DNA from: Flavobacterium alvei
GTDB taxonomy: Bacteria > Bacteroidota > Bacteroidia > Flavobacteriales > Flavobacteriaceae
Reading direction: 5' to 3'
Assembly: GCF_002920895.1 (NCBI RefSeq)
Contig: NZ_PQVG01000003.1
Coordinates: 62,001-126,000, forward strand
DNA: 64,000 nucleotides
A program made the translations under genes and the position numbers. This document shows, piece by piece, positions 16,628 through 26,485 of this stretch. The stretch's first letter is position 1. Each line of letters begins with the position of its first letter. The notes beneath the pieces are model-generated. The model was not told where the DNA came from. It saw nothing but the letters and a program-made list of their open reading frames with translations, and ran no database searches.

Positions 16628-18583
16628 ATGAAAAAACAAATTTCTATTTTCTTTTTTCTATTCTCTATCGTATCTTTTTCGCAAACCAAGGTAAAAGATA
16701 CCGTAACTCGAAGAGCCAATATCACTTATAATCAAAAGGCTAATGCGGTAAAATTCAAACCTGAAACGCCTCCGTTAATTCCGATTGCGGGCGCACCAAA
16801 ACCTTCCTATTCTCACTTATGGGAATTTGGAGATGGTCATTATAGTAAAGAAGCCGAGCCTAAACACGTTTATAAAAACAAAGGAACTTACACCGCTAGA
16901 CTTGCTGTAACCAACAATTACGACAACGGAAAACCACCGGCAACCAGACCAAAATCGGTGGCCGTAAACGAAACTTCGAATGAAGAAGTTTACACTGATA
17001 TTGCTTCCATCGAAGATCAAAATGGATTGGCCATCCAAAAAAATTGTGACCCGATTCCCGACCAACAAATGGAAGTGATCGTGAGTTATCAAAATATGGA
17101 AAATTATGTCACCGACGGGAAATTATATCTTTTTTACAACGAAAAACAATTCAAAAACAACAACTTCGAATTGGTCGATTTCCGAACGTATGCTGGCGAA
17201 CGAGAAGTAAAAGAAAATTTGGTGGCAACTGCGAATGATTTAGAAAACTCCAATTCTTATTTGGCTTCTGCAAATGCATTGGCAGTAGCCAAAAGATACA
17301 GAACTACAACCACCGAAGAAGATTTAGATGCGACCTTGTTAGAAGCGAACAAAACTTATAAAAACGTAACCGTTTTAGAATTTGACGGCGTAAATCCGGG
17401 CGAAACCCGCAATGTGTTTTTCACGCACAAAACCACGCCCGAAATGATTAAGGACACCAGTGCCACCGTGACAATGCGAAGTGTTTTTGTACCGAATAGA
17501 AGTTATAAAAACCACAAAATAAAAAACCTAGAAATGGAAATCGTGACCTCGCACGACCCCAACAAAATGGGTTCCAACGGGAGTTTTATGAATTATAGAT
17601 TGGTGCGATTTAAAAGAGTCAATTTCAAAACCCGATTCCAAAATAACGGCGAAGGTCCAGCGAGAATGATTCGATTGGAAACCGACATTCCCGAAATGTT
17701 CGACAAAAAAACCTTCCAGATTGAAGATATGTATCCTAAATGCCCTATTTGCCCTAAAGGAGAAGAACCCACAACAAGTTGTTTGGATACCATCATCAAA
17801 CAAAAACAAATTTTCTTCACTTTCAAAAACATTTATTTGCCGGGAAGCGAGCAGAAAAACGTCAAGGAAAAGGACAGTACCAAAGGATTTGTCAAGTATT
17901 CGATGAAGTTCAACAAGGACTTTCACAAAGTAAATACCAAAAGCCGAACCGCAATTATTTTCGATAAAAACGAACCCATCATTACCAATTATGCCACGAC
18001 ACGATTCAGTCCCGGAATTTCTGTTGGAGCCAAAGTGGGGTATAATTACTATCCCGATTTAGAAAATTCCAAGAGTTATTTTGTGGGAGCCACAATTTCG
18101 CCTTATAAATCCTATCGTTATTATTGGCAAGCCGAATTTGTAAACAGCTTGCATTCTTATGACGGGACGACCACAACAACAGAAACATTTGTGCAAAATG
18201 CCAATGGCGTTCGTCAATTGCAACGCATCACAACTTCGATAGAAAATAGCAGTATCAATTGGGAAATTCCCGTTTTGATGCGTTATAACATTAATAATTT
18301 TATTGGAATTGGCGCAGGATTGCAAGCCAATTTTAATGTTTCGGAAAAGCAGGAACAAAACCTGAAAATAGAAACTTATGAAGGACCAACCGATAAACTT
18401 TTACTCTCAACAACCAACGAAACTAACACTCAAAAAGAATCTTTTACCAATTTCAAAACGGGATTGTTGTTTGATTTGACTGCAGGTTTTGCTCGAATTG
18501 GCCCCAGTTTTGGCGCGAGATATGTCATCAATTTCGAAGACAATTTCAATTATTTCCAGTTGTATGGCATTTGGAAGTTTTAA
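16628..18583 (+). CDS. PKD-domain protein with C-terminal beta-barrel-like region
   Basis: The protein has 651 residues. A signal peptide (MKKQISIFFFLFSIVSFSQ) is followed by a PKD domain (about 40-115, with SHLWEFGDGHYSKEAEPKHVYKNKG). A long central beta region carries a short Cys-rich patch (CPICPKGEEPTTSC). The C-terminal 190 residues alternate polar and aromatic strands and end in an aromatic residue (LYGIWKF), as expected for an outer-membrane barrel. It probably sits in the outer membrane. It precedes the CHAT protease gene on the same strand. Confidence 0.8.
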   Translation: MKKQISIFFFLFSIVSFSQTKVKDTVTRRANITYNQKANAVKFKPETPPLIPIAGAPKPSYSHLWEFGDGHYSKEAEPKHVYKNKGTYTARLAVTNNYDNGKPPATRPKSVAVNETSNEEVYTDIASIEDQNGLAIQKNCDPIPDQQMEVIVSYQNMENYVTDGKLYLFYNEKQFKNNNFELVDFRTYAGEREVKENLVATANDLENSNSYLASANALAVAKRYRTTTTEEDLDATLLEANKTYKNVTVLEFDGVNPGETRNVFFTHKTTPEMIKDTSATVTMRSVFVPNRSYKNHKIKNLEMEIVTSHDPNKMGSNGSFMNYRLVRFKRVNFKTRFQNNGEGPARMIRLETDIPEMFDKKTFQIEDMYPKCPICPKGEEPTTSCLDTIIKQKQIFFTFKNIYLPGSEQKNVKEKDSTKGFVKYSMKFNKDFHKVNTKSRTAIIFDKNEPIITNYATTRFSPGISVGAKVGYNYYPDLENSKSYFVGATISPYKSYRYYWQAEFVNSLHSYDGTTTTTETFVQNANGVRQLQRITTSIENSSINWEIPVLMRYNINNFIGIGAGLQANFNVSEKQEQNLKIETYEGPTDKLLLSTTNETNTQKESFTNFKTGLLFDLTAGFARIGPSFGARYVINFEDNFNYFQLYGIWKF

Positions 18584-18589
18584 TTATTG

Positions 18590-18628
18590 GCACACGGATG
18601 ACACGGATTTAAACAGATTGTCACGGAG
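18590..18628. repeat. Fragment of the GACACGGAT intergenic repeat
   Basis: CACACGGATGACACGGATTT...CAGATTGTCACGGAG between the PKD and CHAT genes resembles the arms of the repeat at 8461-8581. Confidence 0.5.
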
Positions 18629-18664
18629 TTTCTTTTGAACAGACTTAATAAACTTAATTCCTTA

Positions 18665-21280
18665 ATGGTTAAAAAACTTATTTTTCTTCTGATTGTTTTA
18701 AGTCTAAATGTTTTTGGACAAAATCCGCTTACGCCAGAAGATAAAATTTATGCTGCCATTGATGCCTATTCCACCAATCCCACCGCTGAAGGATTGCAAA
18801 ATTTAGCCAAAACAGAAACTGATTTTTGGAAAAATCCCAAACCAAAAACCAAGAATGAACTACTTGCGATTGTTGTCCTAAATTGCAACAAAGCCTATTA
18901 CGAAAATCTATTTGGAAGAACCCACCAAGCCATTTCGAGTTATGAAAAAGGCTGGCAAGTGTATCAAAAATACCAACTTTCTAATTACGACATTACGGAA
19001 TATTGCCTGAAACCTTTGGGCAATCTTTACACTATTATGGGCGATTACGACAATGCCGAAAACACCATCAAACAGTATTATTTTATTGCCGAAACCGAGA
19101 AAAACCAAGTCCAAAAAATAGCGGCAATCCTGAATTTATCGAATGTATATCAAAACACGGGTCGAGTAAACGAAGCGATTGATTTACTCGAAAAAACCAT
19201 TAAAACCGAGAAATTATCTGCCGTTCAAAAAGGAAACTTGTTCAACAACTTGGGAAATAATTATGTGTTGAGCTACAGACAACCTACCTTTTTTCCATCC
19301 AATATGATAAAAAAACTGGAAAGCTCCTATTTATCGGCCATTCAACTATTAAAATCCGACAAAACCCAAACCGAAACGCTGGCCAATTGTTACCGCAACT
19401 TGTCCTCATTAAATTTGCAATGGCAAAAGATGGAATTGGCCAATTCTTATTTTGAAAAAGCCAAGAACTATTTCTTTGCAAGTCCGAATATTTCGTCTCG
19501 AAAGCTAGCCAAATTCAAATACGAAGAAGCCAATTTATTGTTTCAACAACAAAAATATTCCGAATCCAGCATCTTGATTAAAGCCGTTTTCAAAATTTTG
19601 ATTCCCAATTATTCCAATCAAAAAAACATTCTGCCCAATCCCAATTCTCTTTATGCCGAAACCGTTTTGCTGGACGCTTTGGACTTGCAAGCCCAAATTT
19701 TTACAGAACAAAACCAACCCAAAAAAGCCTTGGAAGCGTATGCACTTTCTTTTCAAATCGAGGATTTATTCTCAAACTTGTTGGTCTATGAAAATTCAAA
19801 AATCATCAACCAAATCCGCATCAGAAACCGAACCGAAAAATGTATTGCCATTTATGATTTTCTCTACAAAAAAGAAGGGAAAACCAGTTATATAGAAAAG
19901 GCTTTCCTACTTTCGGAACGAACCAAATCGGGTGTTTTGAAAAGTTATCTTTCCGACAAAAAAACAGCTTCGAGGGAAGAAAAATTGTATTTGGAACAAC
20001 TCCAAAGCTGGAATAATAAAATCGTCAAAGAACAACAAAAAGGCGAATTGGCGAACATTTCAAAAATAAACGAAGCGATAAAAAAACAAAACGAATTGAT
20101 GCTTTCGCTAAAAAAAATCAGAGCCAAAAATCAAGTCAATTCAGCCGAAAACATTGATTTAAAATCCTTGTATTCGAAACTGGAAAAAGACAAAGCCATT
20201 ATGGTGGAGTATTTTTCGGGCTTTGAGAAAATGTACATTTTTACCTTGGCAAACCAAAGAATAAAACTTGAACACATTAACATAACAGACACGGCGATAC
20301 CGAAAATAATTTCGTTTTTGGATTATTTCAGCGATGCCAATAAAATAATTGACGATATTTCGGGTTACAATCATTATGGTAATTCAATTTACAAAATGTT
20401 GCAATTGCCTACAAACTGGACTTATCAAAACCTCGTCATAATCCCAGACGGAATACTGTGTTTTCTTCCTTTCGAAGCCTTGATTACCAAAGAATCCACC
20501 ACGACCAATTTTGCCCAAATGCATTATTTGCTGAATGATTTCAGGATTGCCTATAATAATTCGGCAACATTTTATTTGGATGGCAAACCCATTTCAAGAG
20601 ATAAGAAAACAGTTCTAGGCATTTTCCCAATTTTCGAAAAAACAGCTTACGAATTGGTGTTTTCCAAAACCGAAATGCAATCCATAAAAAGCAATTTCGA
20701 CGGCCAATTTTTCGATAATAAAACTGCTACTTTCGACAATTTCAAGAAGAATACTGCCAATTATTCGATTTTGCATTTGAGTACGCACGCCACTTCAGGC
20801 GATACCGAAACGCCGGCAAGTATTAAATTTTATGATCAGGAAATCTTGTATTCAGAACTATACAACCTCAACATCAATCCCGATTTGGTGGTTTTGAGTG
20901 CTTGCGAAACGGGAATAGGAAAACTCTACAAATCCGAAGGTGCGATGAGTGTTGCCAGGGGATTCCAGTTTGCCGGAGCACAAAATTTGTTGTTTTCCTT
21001 ATGGAAAGTGAACGATTATACGACTTCGGTTTTTATGGAAGATTTTTATGCAAACATCAAAAACGGAAGTTCGTATTTGGAAGCCAATCATCAAGCCAAA
21101 CTAGATTTCTTGAACGACAAATCGGTTTCGAATGCCAAAAAATCGCCTTATTACTGGAGTGCTTTCGTGTATTATGGCGGAATTGAAACTGCCGAGAAAC
21201 CAACGAATTATTCTTTTTATATTCTTGGGTTATTGCTATTAATTGGACTATTTTTGGTCTATAAACACTTTCGAAAATGA
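18665..21280 (+). CDS. Membrane-anchored TPR-CHAT protease (caspase-like)
   Basis: The protein has 871 residues from the ATG at 18665, chosen because it begins the signal peptide MVKKLIFLLIVLSLNVFGQ; an upstream ATG at 18635 lies in repeat DNA. TPR-like helical repeats fill about residues 40-400, then a coiled segment, then a CHAT domain (about 580-840). The catalytic His is in HLSTHAT (H708) and the catalytic Cys in LSACETG (C747). A C-terminal membrane span (FYILGLLLLIGLFLVY) ends the protein. It should expose the protease in the periplasm. Its stop overlaps the start of the retropepsin gene (ATGA), so the two are co-translated. Substrate is unknown. Confidence 0.9.
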   Translation: MVKKLIFLLIVLSLNVFGQNPLTPEDKIYAAIDAYSTNPTAEGLQNLAKTETDFWKNPKPKTKNELLAIVVLNCNKAYYENLFGRTHQAISSYEKGWQVYQKYQLSNYDITEYCLKPLGNLYTIMGDYDNAENTIKQYYFIAETEKNQVQKIAAILNLSNVYQNTGRVNEAIDLLEKTIKTEKLSAVQKGNLFNNLGNNYVLSYRQPTFFPSNMIKKLESSYLSAIQLLKSDKTQTETLANCYRNLSSLNLQWQKMELANSYFEKAKNYFFASPNISSRKLAKFKYEEANLLFQQQKYSESSILIKAVFKILIPNYSNQKNILPNPNSLYAETVLLDALDLQAQIFTEQNQPKKALEAYALSFQIEDLFSNLLVYENSKIINQIRIRNRTEKCIAIYDFLYKKEGKTSYIEKAFLLSERTKSGVLKSYLSDKKTASREEKLYLEQLQSWNNKIVKEQQKGELANISKINEAIKKQNELMLSLKKIRAKNQVNSAENIDLKSLYSKLEKDKAIMVEYFSGFEKMYIFTLANQRIKLEHINITDTAIPKIISFLDYFSDANKIIDDISGYNHYGNSIYKMLQLPTNWTYQNLVIIPDGILCFLPFEALITKESTTTNFAQMHYLLNDFRIAYNNSATFYLDGKPISRDKKTVLGIFPIFEKTAYELVFSKTEMQSIKSNFDGQFFDNKTATFDNFKKNTANYSILHLSTHATSGDTETPASIKFYDQEILYSELYNLNINPDLVVLSACETGIGKLYKSEGAMSVARGFQFAGAQNLLFSLWKVNDYTTSVFMEDFYANIKNGSSYLEANHQAKLDFLNDKSVSNAKKSPYYWSAFVYYGGIETAEKPTNYSFYILGLLLLIGLFLVYKHFRK

Positions 21281-21717
21281 ACTACCTTCCTTATCTTCTC
21301 AAAAAAGAAAACTACAAAAAAATAAAATTCAAGGTTTCGAAAACCCAACATTTGCTGATAAAAGCAAAGATTAACGGCGTAAAAGGCAATTTTATTCTCG
21401 ACACGGGAGCATCCAATAGTTGTATTGGTTTTGAAAGTGTCGAATTGTTTCAACTCGAAGCCAAAGATTCTAAAACTAAAGCTTCTGGTGCTGGAGCAAC
21501 CGGAATGACCACTCAAACAGCGCATAAAAACAAACTACAATTGGGCAATTGGAAATACAGTGATTTTAATCTTGTTATTTTTGATTTATCCCACGTCAAT
21601 GAAGCCTTGATTGCATATAAAGCTAAACCTGTTCACGGCATCATAGGTGCCGATATTTTAATGAAAGGCAAGGGAATTATTGATTACTACAATCATTGTT
21701 TGTATTTGGGGAAATAA
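21277..21717 (+). CDS. Retropepsin-like aspartic protease
   Basis: The protein has 146 residues, half-pepsin size, so it would act as a homodimer. The catalytic motif NFILDTGASNSC (D42) is followed by the flap-like glycine-rich stretch ASGAGATGMTTQ and the second family motif HGIIGADIL near residue 122-128. No signal peptide is seen, unlike the CHAT protein it overlaps by 4 bp. Membership of the gag-asp protease group is clear; its target is unknown, with the sigma-bound membrane TPR protein or the CHAT protein as guesses. Confidence 0.88.
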   Translation: MNYLPYLLKKENYKKIKFKVSKTQHLLIKAKINGVKGNFILDTGASNSCIGFESVELFQLEAKDSKTKASGAGATGMTTQTAHKNKLQLGNWKYSDFNLVIFDLSHVNEALIAYKAKPVHGIIGADILMKGKGIIDYYNHCLYLGK

Positions 21718-21718
21718 A

Positions 21719-21748
21719 AAATCCCGTTCAATTTCTCAAACGGGATTT
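21719..21748. terminator. Bidirectional hairpin between the retropepsin and sucB genes
   Basis: Perfect 10-bp arms AAATCCCGTT/AACGGGATTT flank a 10-nt loop between convergent gene ends. Confidence 0.85.
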
Positions 21749-21768
21749 CTATATTTTGAAATGGAATT

Positions 21769-22995
21769 TTACAATTCAAAAGCTTTTTTTGGATTTCCTC
21801 CGCAAAGCAATTCTACAGGGTTTTCCAATGCTTCTTTCACGGCAACCAAGAAACCAACAGACTCACGACCATCAATAATTCTGTGGTCATAAGAAAGAGC
21901 TACATACATCATTGGGTGAATTTCCACTTTGCCATTTACAGCAATCGGACGCTCTATAATGTTGTGCATTCCAAGGATTCCAGATTGAGGAGGGTTGATA
22001 ATTGGAGTTGACAACATAGATCCAAAAACACCACCATTTGTGATAGTAAATGTTCCTCCTGTCATATCATCAACGGTGATTTGTCCGTCACGTGCTTTGA
22101 TGGCCAATCTTTTGATTTCAGCTTCGATTCCTCTGAAAGATAAATTTTCGGCATTACGAACCACAGGAACCATTAATCCTTTTGGTCCAGAAACGGCGAT
22201 AGAGATATCAGCAAAATCGTAAGCTACTTTATAATCACCGTCCATCATTGAGTTTACATCAGGGAACAATTCTAAAGCTCTTGTTACCGCTTTTGTAAAA
22301 AATGACATATATCCTAAACCAAGACCGCCGTGTTTGGCTTTGAACGCATCTTTGTATTCGTTACGCAAAGTATTGATTGGTGTCATGTTTACTTCGTTGA
22401 ACGTTGTCAACATCGCAGTATCATTCTTAGCAGCCACTAATCTTTCGGCTACTTTACGACGCAACATTGATAGTTTTGTACGTTCTGAACCACGATTTCC
22501 TCCCGTAGGGGTTCCCATAGATGGAACTGCGTTTATGGCATCATCTTTAGTGATTCTTCCGTCTTTTCCGGTTCCAACAATAGTAGAAGGTTGAATATTT
22601 TTTTCGTCTAATATTTTTCTTGCTGCTGGCGATGGAGTTCCTGAAGCGTAAGAAGTTGGTGCTACTGGAGCAACTACTTTTACTTCTTCTTTCTTAACTT
22701 CGGCAGCTTTTTCTTCTTTTTTCACTTCTGCTACTGGCGCTGCAGCTGATGGTTTTGCTGCATCAGTATCGATATGACACACAATTGCTCCAACGGCTAC
22801 AGTATCTCCTTCTTCTGCTTTCAAAGAGATGATTCCGCTAGCTTCTGCTGGCAATTCTAATGTTGCTTTATCAGAATCTACTTCGGCAATGGCTTGATCT
22901 TTTTCTACATAATCGCCCTCTTTTACTAACCAAGTTGCAATTTCAACTTCTTTTATTGATTCCCCTGGTGATGGGACTTTCATTTCTAAAATCAT
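21769..22995 (-). CDS. sucB: 2-oxoglutarate dehydrogenase E2, dihydrolipoyl succinyltransferase
   Basis: The protein has 408 residues. An N-terminal lipoyl domain (about 1-75; lipoyl Lys in [10 protein letters not shown]) is followed by an Ala/Pro/Lys-rich linker, a peripheral-subunit-binding segment (about 115-150, [13 protein letters not shown]) and the catalytic domain (ending [17 protein letters not shown], with catalytic His and Asp). It transfers succinyl to CoA in the TCA cycle. It lies 49 bp downstream of sucA. Confidence 0.96.
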   Translation of the reverse strand: MILEMKVPSPGESIKEVEIATWLVKEGDYVEKDQAIAEVDSDKATLELPAEASGIISLKAEEGDTVAVGAIVCHIDTDAAKPSAAAPVAEVKKEEKAAEVKKEEVKVVAPVAPTSYASGTPSPAARKILDEKNIQPSTIVGTGKDGRITKDDAINAVPSMGTPTGGNRGSERTKLSMLRRKVAERLVAAKNDTAMLTTFNEVNMTPINTLRNEYKDAFKAKHGGLGLGYMSFFTKAVTRALELFPDVNSMMDGDYKVAYDFADISIAVSGPKGLMVPVVRNAENLSFRGIEAEIKRLAIKARDGQITVDDMTGGTFTITNGGVFGSMLSTPIINPPQSGILGMHNIIERPIAVNGKVEIHPMMYVALSYDHRIIDGRESVGFLVAVKEALENPVELLCGGNPKKAFEL

Positions 22996-23044
22996 CTTGT
23001 TTGTATTAAATTATGAATTTTAAATTTTTTATAGGAACTGTTTT

Positions 23045-25822
23045 TTATCTAATATAATCCTTTTCGAAAACCATTTTAAGGGCTTTTGCATGACGGTTTT
23101 TAGATCTTGTATAACTTCCTGACGCTGATGCTGAGGAAACTCTTAATGATGCCAATCTCCATTTTACTAAATCGAAATTCATCAACATATAACCGTAAGC
23201 CCCCATGTTTTTAGGCTCTTCTTGTGCCCAAACATAATCGTCGGCATTTGGGTATTTTGCAATAATTTCTTTTAGTTGTTCAGCAGGGAATGGGAACAAT
23301 TGTTCGATTCTCACAACTGCTACATCCTTTCTACCTCTTATTTCTCTTTCGGCTGTGATGTCATAATAGAATTTTCCTGTACAGAAAACCAGAGTTTTAA
23401 TCTCTGATTTGACTATAGAATTGTCATCAATAGTTTCTTGGAATGCACCATTTTCTAATTCTTCGATGCTAGAAACTACTCTTGGATCACGAAGCAAACT
23501 TTTTGGTGTGAAAACAACAAGTGGTTTACGGAATTTTAATTTCATTTGTCTTCTCAATAAATGGAAGAAGTTGGCCGGTGTTGTACAATCGGCAACATAC
23601 ATGTTTTGTCTAGCGCAAAGTTGCAAAAAGCGTTCCATACGTCCTGAAGAATGCTCAGCTCCTTGGCCTTCATATCCGTGAGGCAATAATAAAACGATTC
23701 CGTTTTGATTGTTCCATTTGTCTTCTCCACACGAAATATATTGGTCAATCATAATTTGGGCTCCGTTGGAAAAATCACCAAATTGTGCTTCCCAAATGGT
23801 TAGTGCTTTTGGATTTGCCAAGGCATATCCATAATCAAAACCTAAAACTCCGTATTCAGACAGCAATGAATTGAAAGCGTTAAATTTTCCTTTTTTTCCT
23901 TCAAGGCTATTGATTAAAACTACTTCTTCTTCTGAATCTTCAACTTTTACAACTGCATGACGATGTGAAAAAGTTCCGCGTTCTACATCTTGACCTGAAA
24001 TACGAACGTCAAAACCTTCTCTTAGTAAAGAGCCGTAGGCCAAATGTTCGGCCATTCCCCAATCTAATTTATTGGTTTCGAAAAACATTGTTTTTCTGTC
24101 GTTGATTAATTTTTGAACTTTGCTAATGAATTTTTTATCGGTTGGCAAATTACAAATAGCATTGGCCACAGCAGTAAGACCCTCCTTTGTATAAGTCGTG
24201 TCCACTTTTGTAAGCATTTGTGAAATTCCAGCAGTTTCAAAACCTTTCCACTCATTTTGTAAAAACGGAGTGATGATAGTCAATTCTTTTTTGCGAGATT
24301 CTTCAAGGCTAACCTCTAAATCGGCTTTGTATTCGGTTTCTAATTCTTTTACATAAGTAGCATCGATTACGCCTTCGGCCAATAATTTTTCAGCATAAAT
24401 ATCTCTTGGATTTTTATGTTTGGCGATGATTTTATATAAAATAGGTTGTGTAAAACGGGGTTCGTCACCTTCGTTATGACCGTATTTTCTATAGCCCAAC
24501 AAATCGATAAATACGTCACGACCAAAATGCATTCTGAAATCTAAAGCGAATTGTACAGCATGTACAACAGCTTCGGCATCATCGGCATTAACGTGCAATA
24601 CTGGCGAAAGTGTTACTTTGGCAATATCTGTACAATAAGTTGATGAACGTGCGTCAAGATAATTAGTAGTAAAACCAACTTGATTATTGATTACAATATG
24701 AATAGTTCCACCTGTTTTATAACCATCTAATTGCGACATTTGAATGATTTCATATAAAAGACCTTGTCCAGCAATAGCGGCATCACCGTGAACGGCAATT
24801 GGCAATACTTTTGAGAAATCGTTTGGGAAGTATTTGTCTTGTTTGGCTCTTGTTATTCCTTCGATTACAGCTCCAACGGTTTCTAAATGCGATGGATTTG
24901 GTGCTAAATTGATATTAATGGTTTTTCCTGTACTAGTTCTTTTTTCAGCACTTAATCCCAAATGGTATTTTACGTCACCATCAAAATATTCTTGGTCTTG
25001 GTAATCTTTTCCGTCAAATTCGCTAAAAATATCTTGGGTAGATTTTCCGAAAATATTAGCCAAAACATTCAAACGGCCACGATGAGCCATTCCCATCACA
25101 AAATGTTCTACTCCTTTTTCGGCTGCTTTTTCTATTAAAGCATCAAGTGCTGGAATGATTGATTCTCCTCCTTCGAGTGAAAAACGTTTTTGACCAACAT
25201 ACTTAGTGTGCAAGAAGTTTTCGAATGCAACGGCTTTGTTTAATTTTCTTAGAATTGTTTTTTTCTGTTCTACCGAAAAATCTGGCTGGTTGTCGTTGTG
25301 CCCTATTTTAGATTGAATCCATTGAATATCATTAGGATTTCGGATGTACATATATTCTACACCAATAGATTGGCAGTAGATTTTATCTAAATGACCTAAT
25401 ATTTCGGCCAAACTGCAAGGCTCAATTTTGATGATTCTAGCAGCATCAAAAACGATTGGTAAATCAGCTTTTGTTAACCCAAAATTCTCCAAGTCTAATG
25501 TTGGCGAATACGTTCTTCTTTTATGAACCGGATTTGTTCTAGTAAACAAATGTCCACGACTTCTATAAGCATCAATTAATTTGATAACCTTAAACTCTTT
25601 CAGCAGTTTTTCTGTTCCAGAATTGTTTTCAGGAGCTACAACTGTCTTGATTTCTGGTTGAGTTACTGGATTTTCTCCGTTGTAAGTTGCCATTCCAAAG
25701 TCGAAACCCTGAAAAAAGCCTCTCCAACTTGGCTCTACGCTATCTGGATTTTCTAAATATTGATCGTAAAGTTGGGCAAAAAATTCGGTGTGAGCCGCGT
25801 TTAAGAATGAAAACCTGTCCAT
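23045..25822 (-). CDS. sucA: 2-oxoglutarate dehydrogenase E1
   Basis: The protein has 925 residues. It begins with the short N-terminal segment of the family (FLNAAHTEFFAQLYDQYLENPDSV). The thiamine-diphosphate domain includes MGMAHRGRLNVL and VHGDAAIAGQG...INNQVGFTT. The transketolase-like C-terminal part contains GQDVERGTFSHRH and LLPHGYEGQGAEHSSGRMERFLQ. It decarboxylates 2-oxoglutarate. E3 is not encoded nearby. Confidence 0.97.
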   Translation of the reverse strand: MDRFSFLNAAHTEFFAQLYDQYLENPDSVEPSWRGFFQGFDFGMATYNGENPVTQPEIKTVVAPENNSGTEKLLKEFKVIKLIDAYRSRGHLFTRTNPVHKRRTYSPTLDLENFGLTKADLPIVFDAARIIKIEPCSLAEILGHLDKIYCQSIGVEYMYIRNPNDIQWIQSKIGHNDNQPDFSVEQKKTILRKLNKAVAFENFLHTKYVGQKRFSLEGGESIIPALDALIEKAAEKGVEHFVMGMAHRGRLNVLANIFGKSTQDIFSEFDGKDYQDQEYFDGDVKYHLGLSAEKRTSTGKTININLAPNPSHLETVGAVIEGITRAKQDKYFPNDFSKVLPIAVHGDAAIAGQGLLYEIIQMSQLDGYKTGGTIHIVINNQVGFTTNYLDARSSTYCTDIAKVTLSPVLHVNADDAEAVVHAVQFALDFRMHFGRDVFIDLLGYRKYGHNEGDEPRFTQPILYKIIAKHKNPRDIYAEKLLAEGVIDATYVKELETEYKADLEVSLEESRKKELTIITPFLQNEWKGFETAGISQMLTKVDTTYTKEGLTAVANAICNLPTDKKFISKVQKLINDRKTMFFETNKLDWGMAEHLAYGSLLREGFDVRISGQDVERGTFSHRHAVVKVEDSEEEVVLINSLEGKKGKFNAFNSLLSEYGVLGFDYGYALANPKALTIWEAQFGDFSNGAQIMIDQYISCGEDKWNNQNGIVLLLPHGYEGQGAEHSSGRMERFLQLCARQNMYVADCTTPANFFHLLRRQMKLKFRKPLVVFTPKSLLRDPRVVSSIEELENGAFQETIDDNSIVKSEIKTLVFCTGKFYYDITAEREIRGRKDVAVVRIEQLFPFPAEQLKEIIAKYPNADDYVWAQEEPKNMGAYGYMLMNFDLVKWRLASLRVSSASASGSYTRSKNRHAKALKMVFEKDYIR

Positions 25823-25861
25823 AATTGTATAAAATATCTTTATATGTTAAAAATAGTTTGG

Positions 25862-25869
25862 CAAAAGTA
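25862..25869 (-). promoter_or_regulatory. Candidate -7 box for sucA
   Basis: The minus strand reads TACTTTTG about 40 bp upstream of the sucA start. A TTG at proper -33 spacing was not found. Confidence 0.35.
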
Positions 25870-25942
25870 CAATAAAACAATACACATAATATTTTTTTTT
25901 ACGTACTTTTACGTAATAATTTGTTAAATTAATCCAAAAAGC

Positions 25943-26485
25943 ATGAAAAATAATCATCATTTAACCATTTTCAGGTCATTATTTGTTTTGGCATTCCTAT
26001 TTGTTTTTAATCCAATAGCCGCTCAAGGACCATCAAATACTCCCAGTTCGTCAAATGGTTTTTGGAAAAATGTTCAATTTGGAGGAGGATTGGGATTGAG
26101 TATAGGATCAGGTTATACAGACATCACCATTTCGCCAAGTGCGATTTACAATATAAACTCAATTGTTGGTGTTGGAACTGCCTTGCAGTTTGGTTATGTT
26201 TCTGCAAAAAATGACTACACCTCTACTATTTATGGAGCAAGTTTAATTACCTTGGTTAATCCAATTCCTGAAATTCAGCTTTCGGTAGAGTTAGAAGAAA
26301 TCAACGTCAATACCAACTATAAATATTATGGCGTTTCGGATTCTTTTTGGAATACAGCCTTGTATGTTGGTGCGGGTTACAGAACAGGAAATGTTACCAT
26401 AGGGGCTCGTTACAATGTTTTATTTGATGAAAACAACAGCTATTACAACGATGCATTTATGCCTTTTGTTAGGGTTTATTTTTAA
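25943..26485 (+). CDS. Outer-membrane beta-barrel protein
   Basis: The protein has 180 residues. A signal peptide (SLFVLAFLFVFNPIAAQ) is followed by a small barrel of about eight strands with GGGLGLSIGSGYTDITISP, YVGAGYRTGNVTIGARYNV and a terminal aromatic strand (PFVRVYF). It is transcribed divergently from sucA. Close database relatives may carry names borrowed from sucA, but no decarboxylase motif is present. Function unknown. Confidence 0.8.
   Translation: MKNNHHLTIFRSLFVLAFLFVFNPIAAQGPSNTPSSSNGFWKNVQFGGGLGLSIGSGYTDITISPSAIYNINSIVGVGTALQFGYVSAKNDYTSTIYGASLITLVNPIPEIQLSVELEEINVNTNYKYYGVSDSFWNTALYVGAGYRTGNVTIGARYNVLFDENNSYYNDAFMPFVRVYF

Noticed and set aside
17528..18358. Antisense ORFs inside the PKD/barrel gene
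   Set aside because: They lack starts with context, domains and plausible composition; the plus-strand gene explains the region.
25943..26485. Alpha-ketoglutarate decarboxylase role for the barrel protein
   Set aside because: The sequence is a small beta-barrel with a signal peptide; no thiamine-diphosphate motif exists. The name would only reflect its sucA neighbour.
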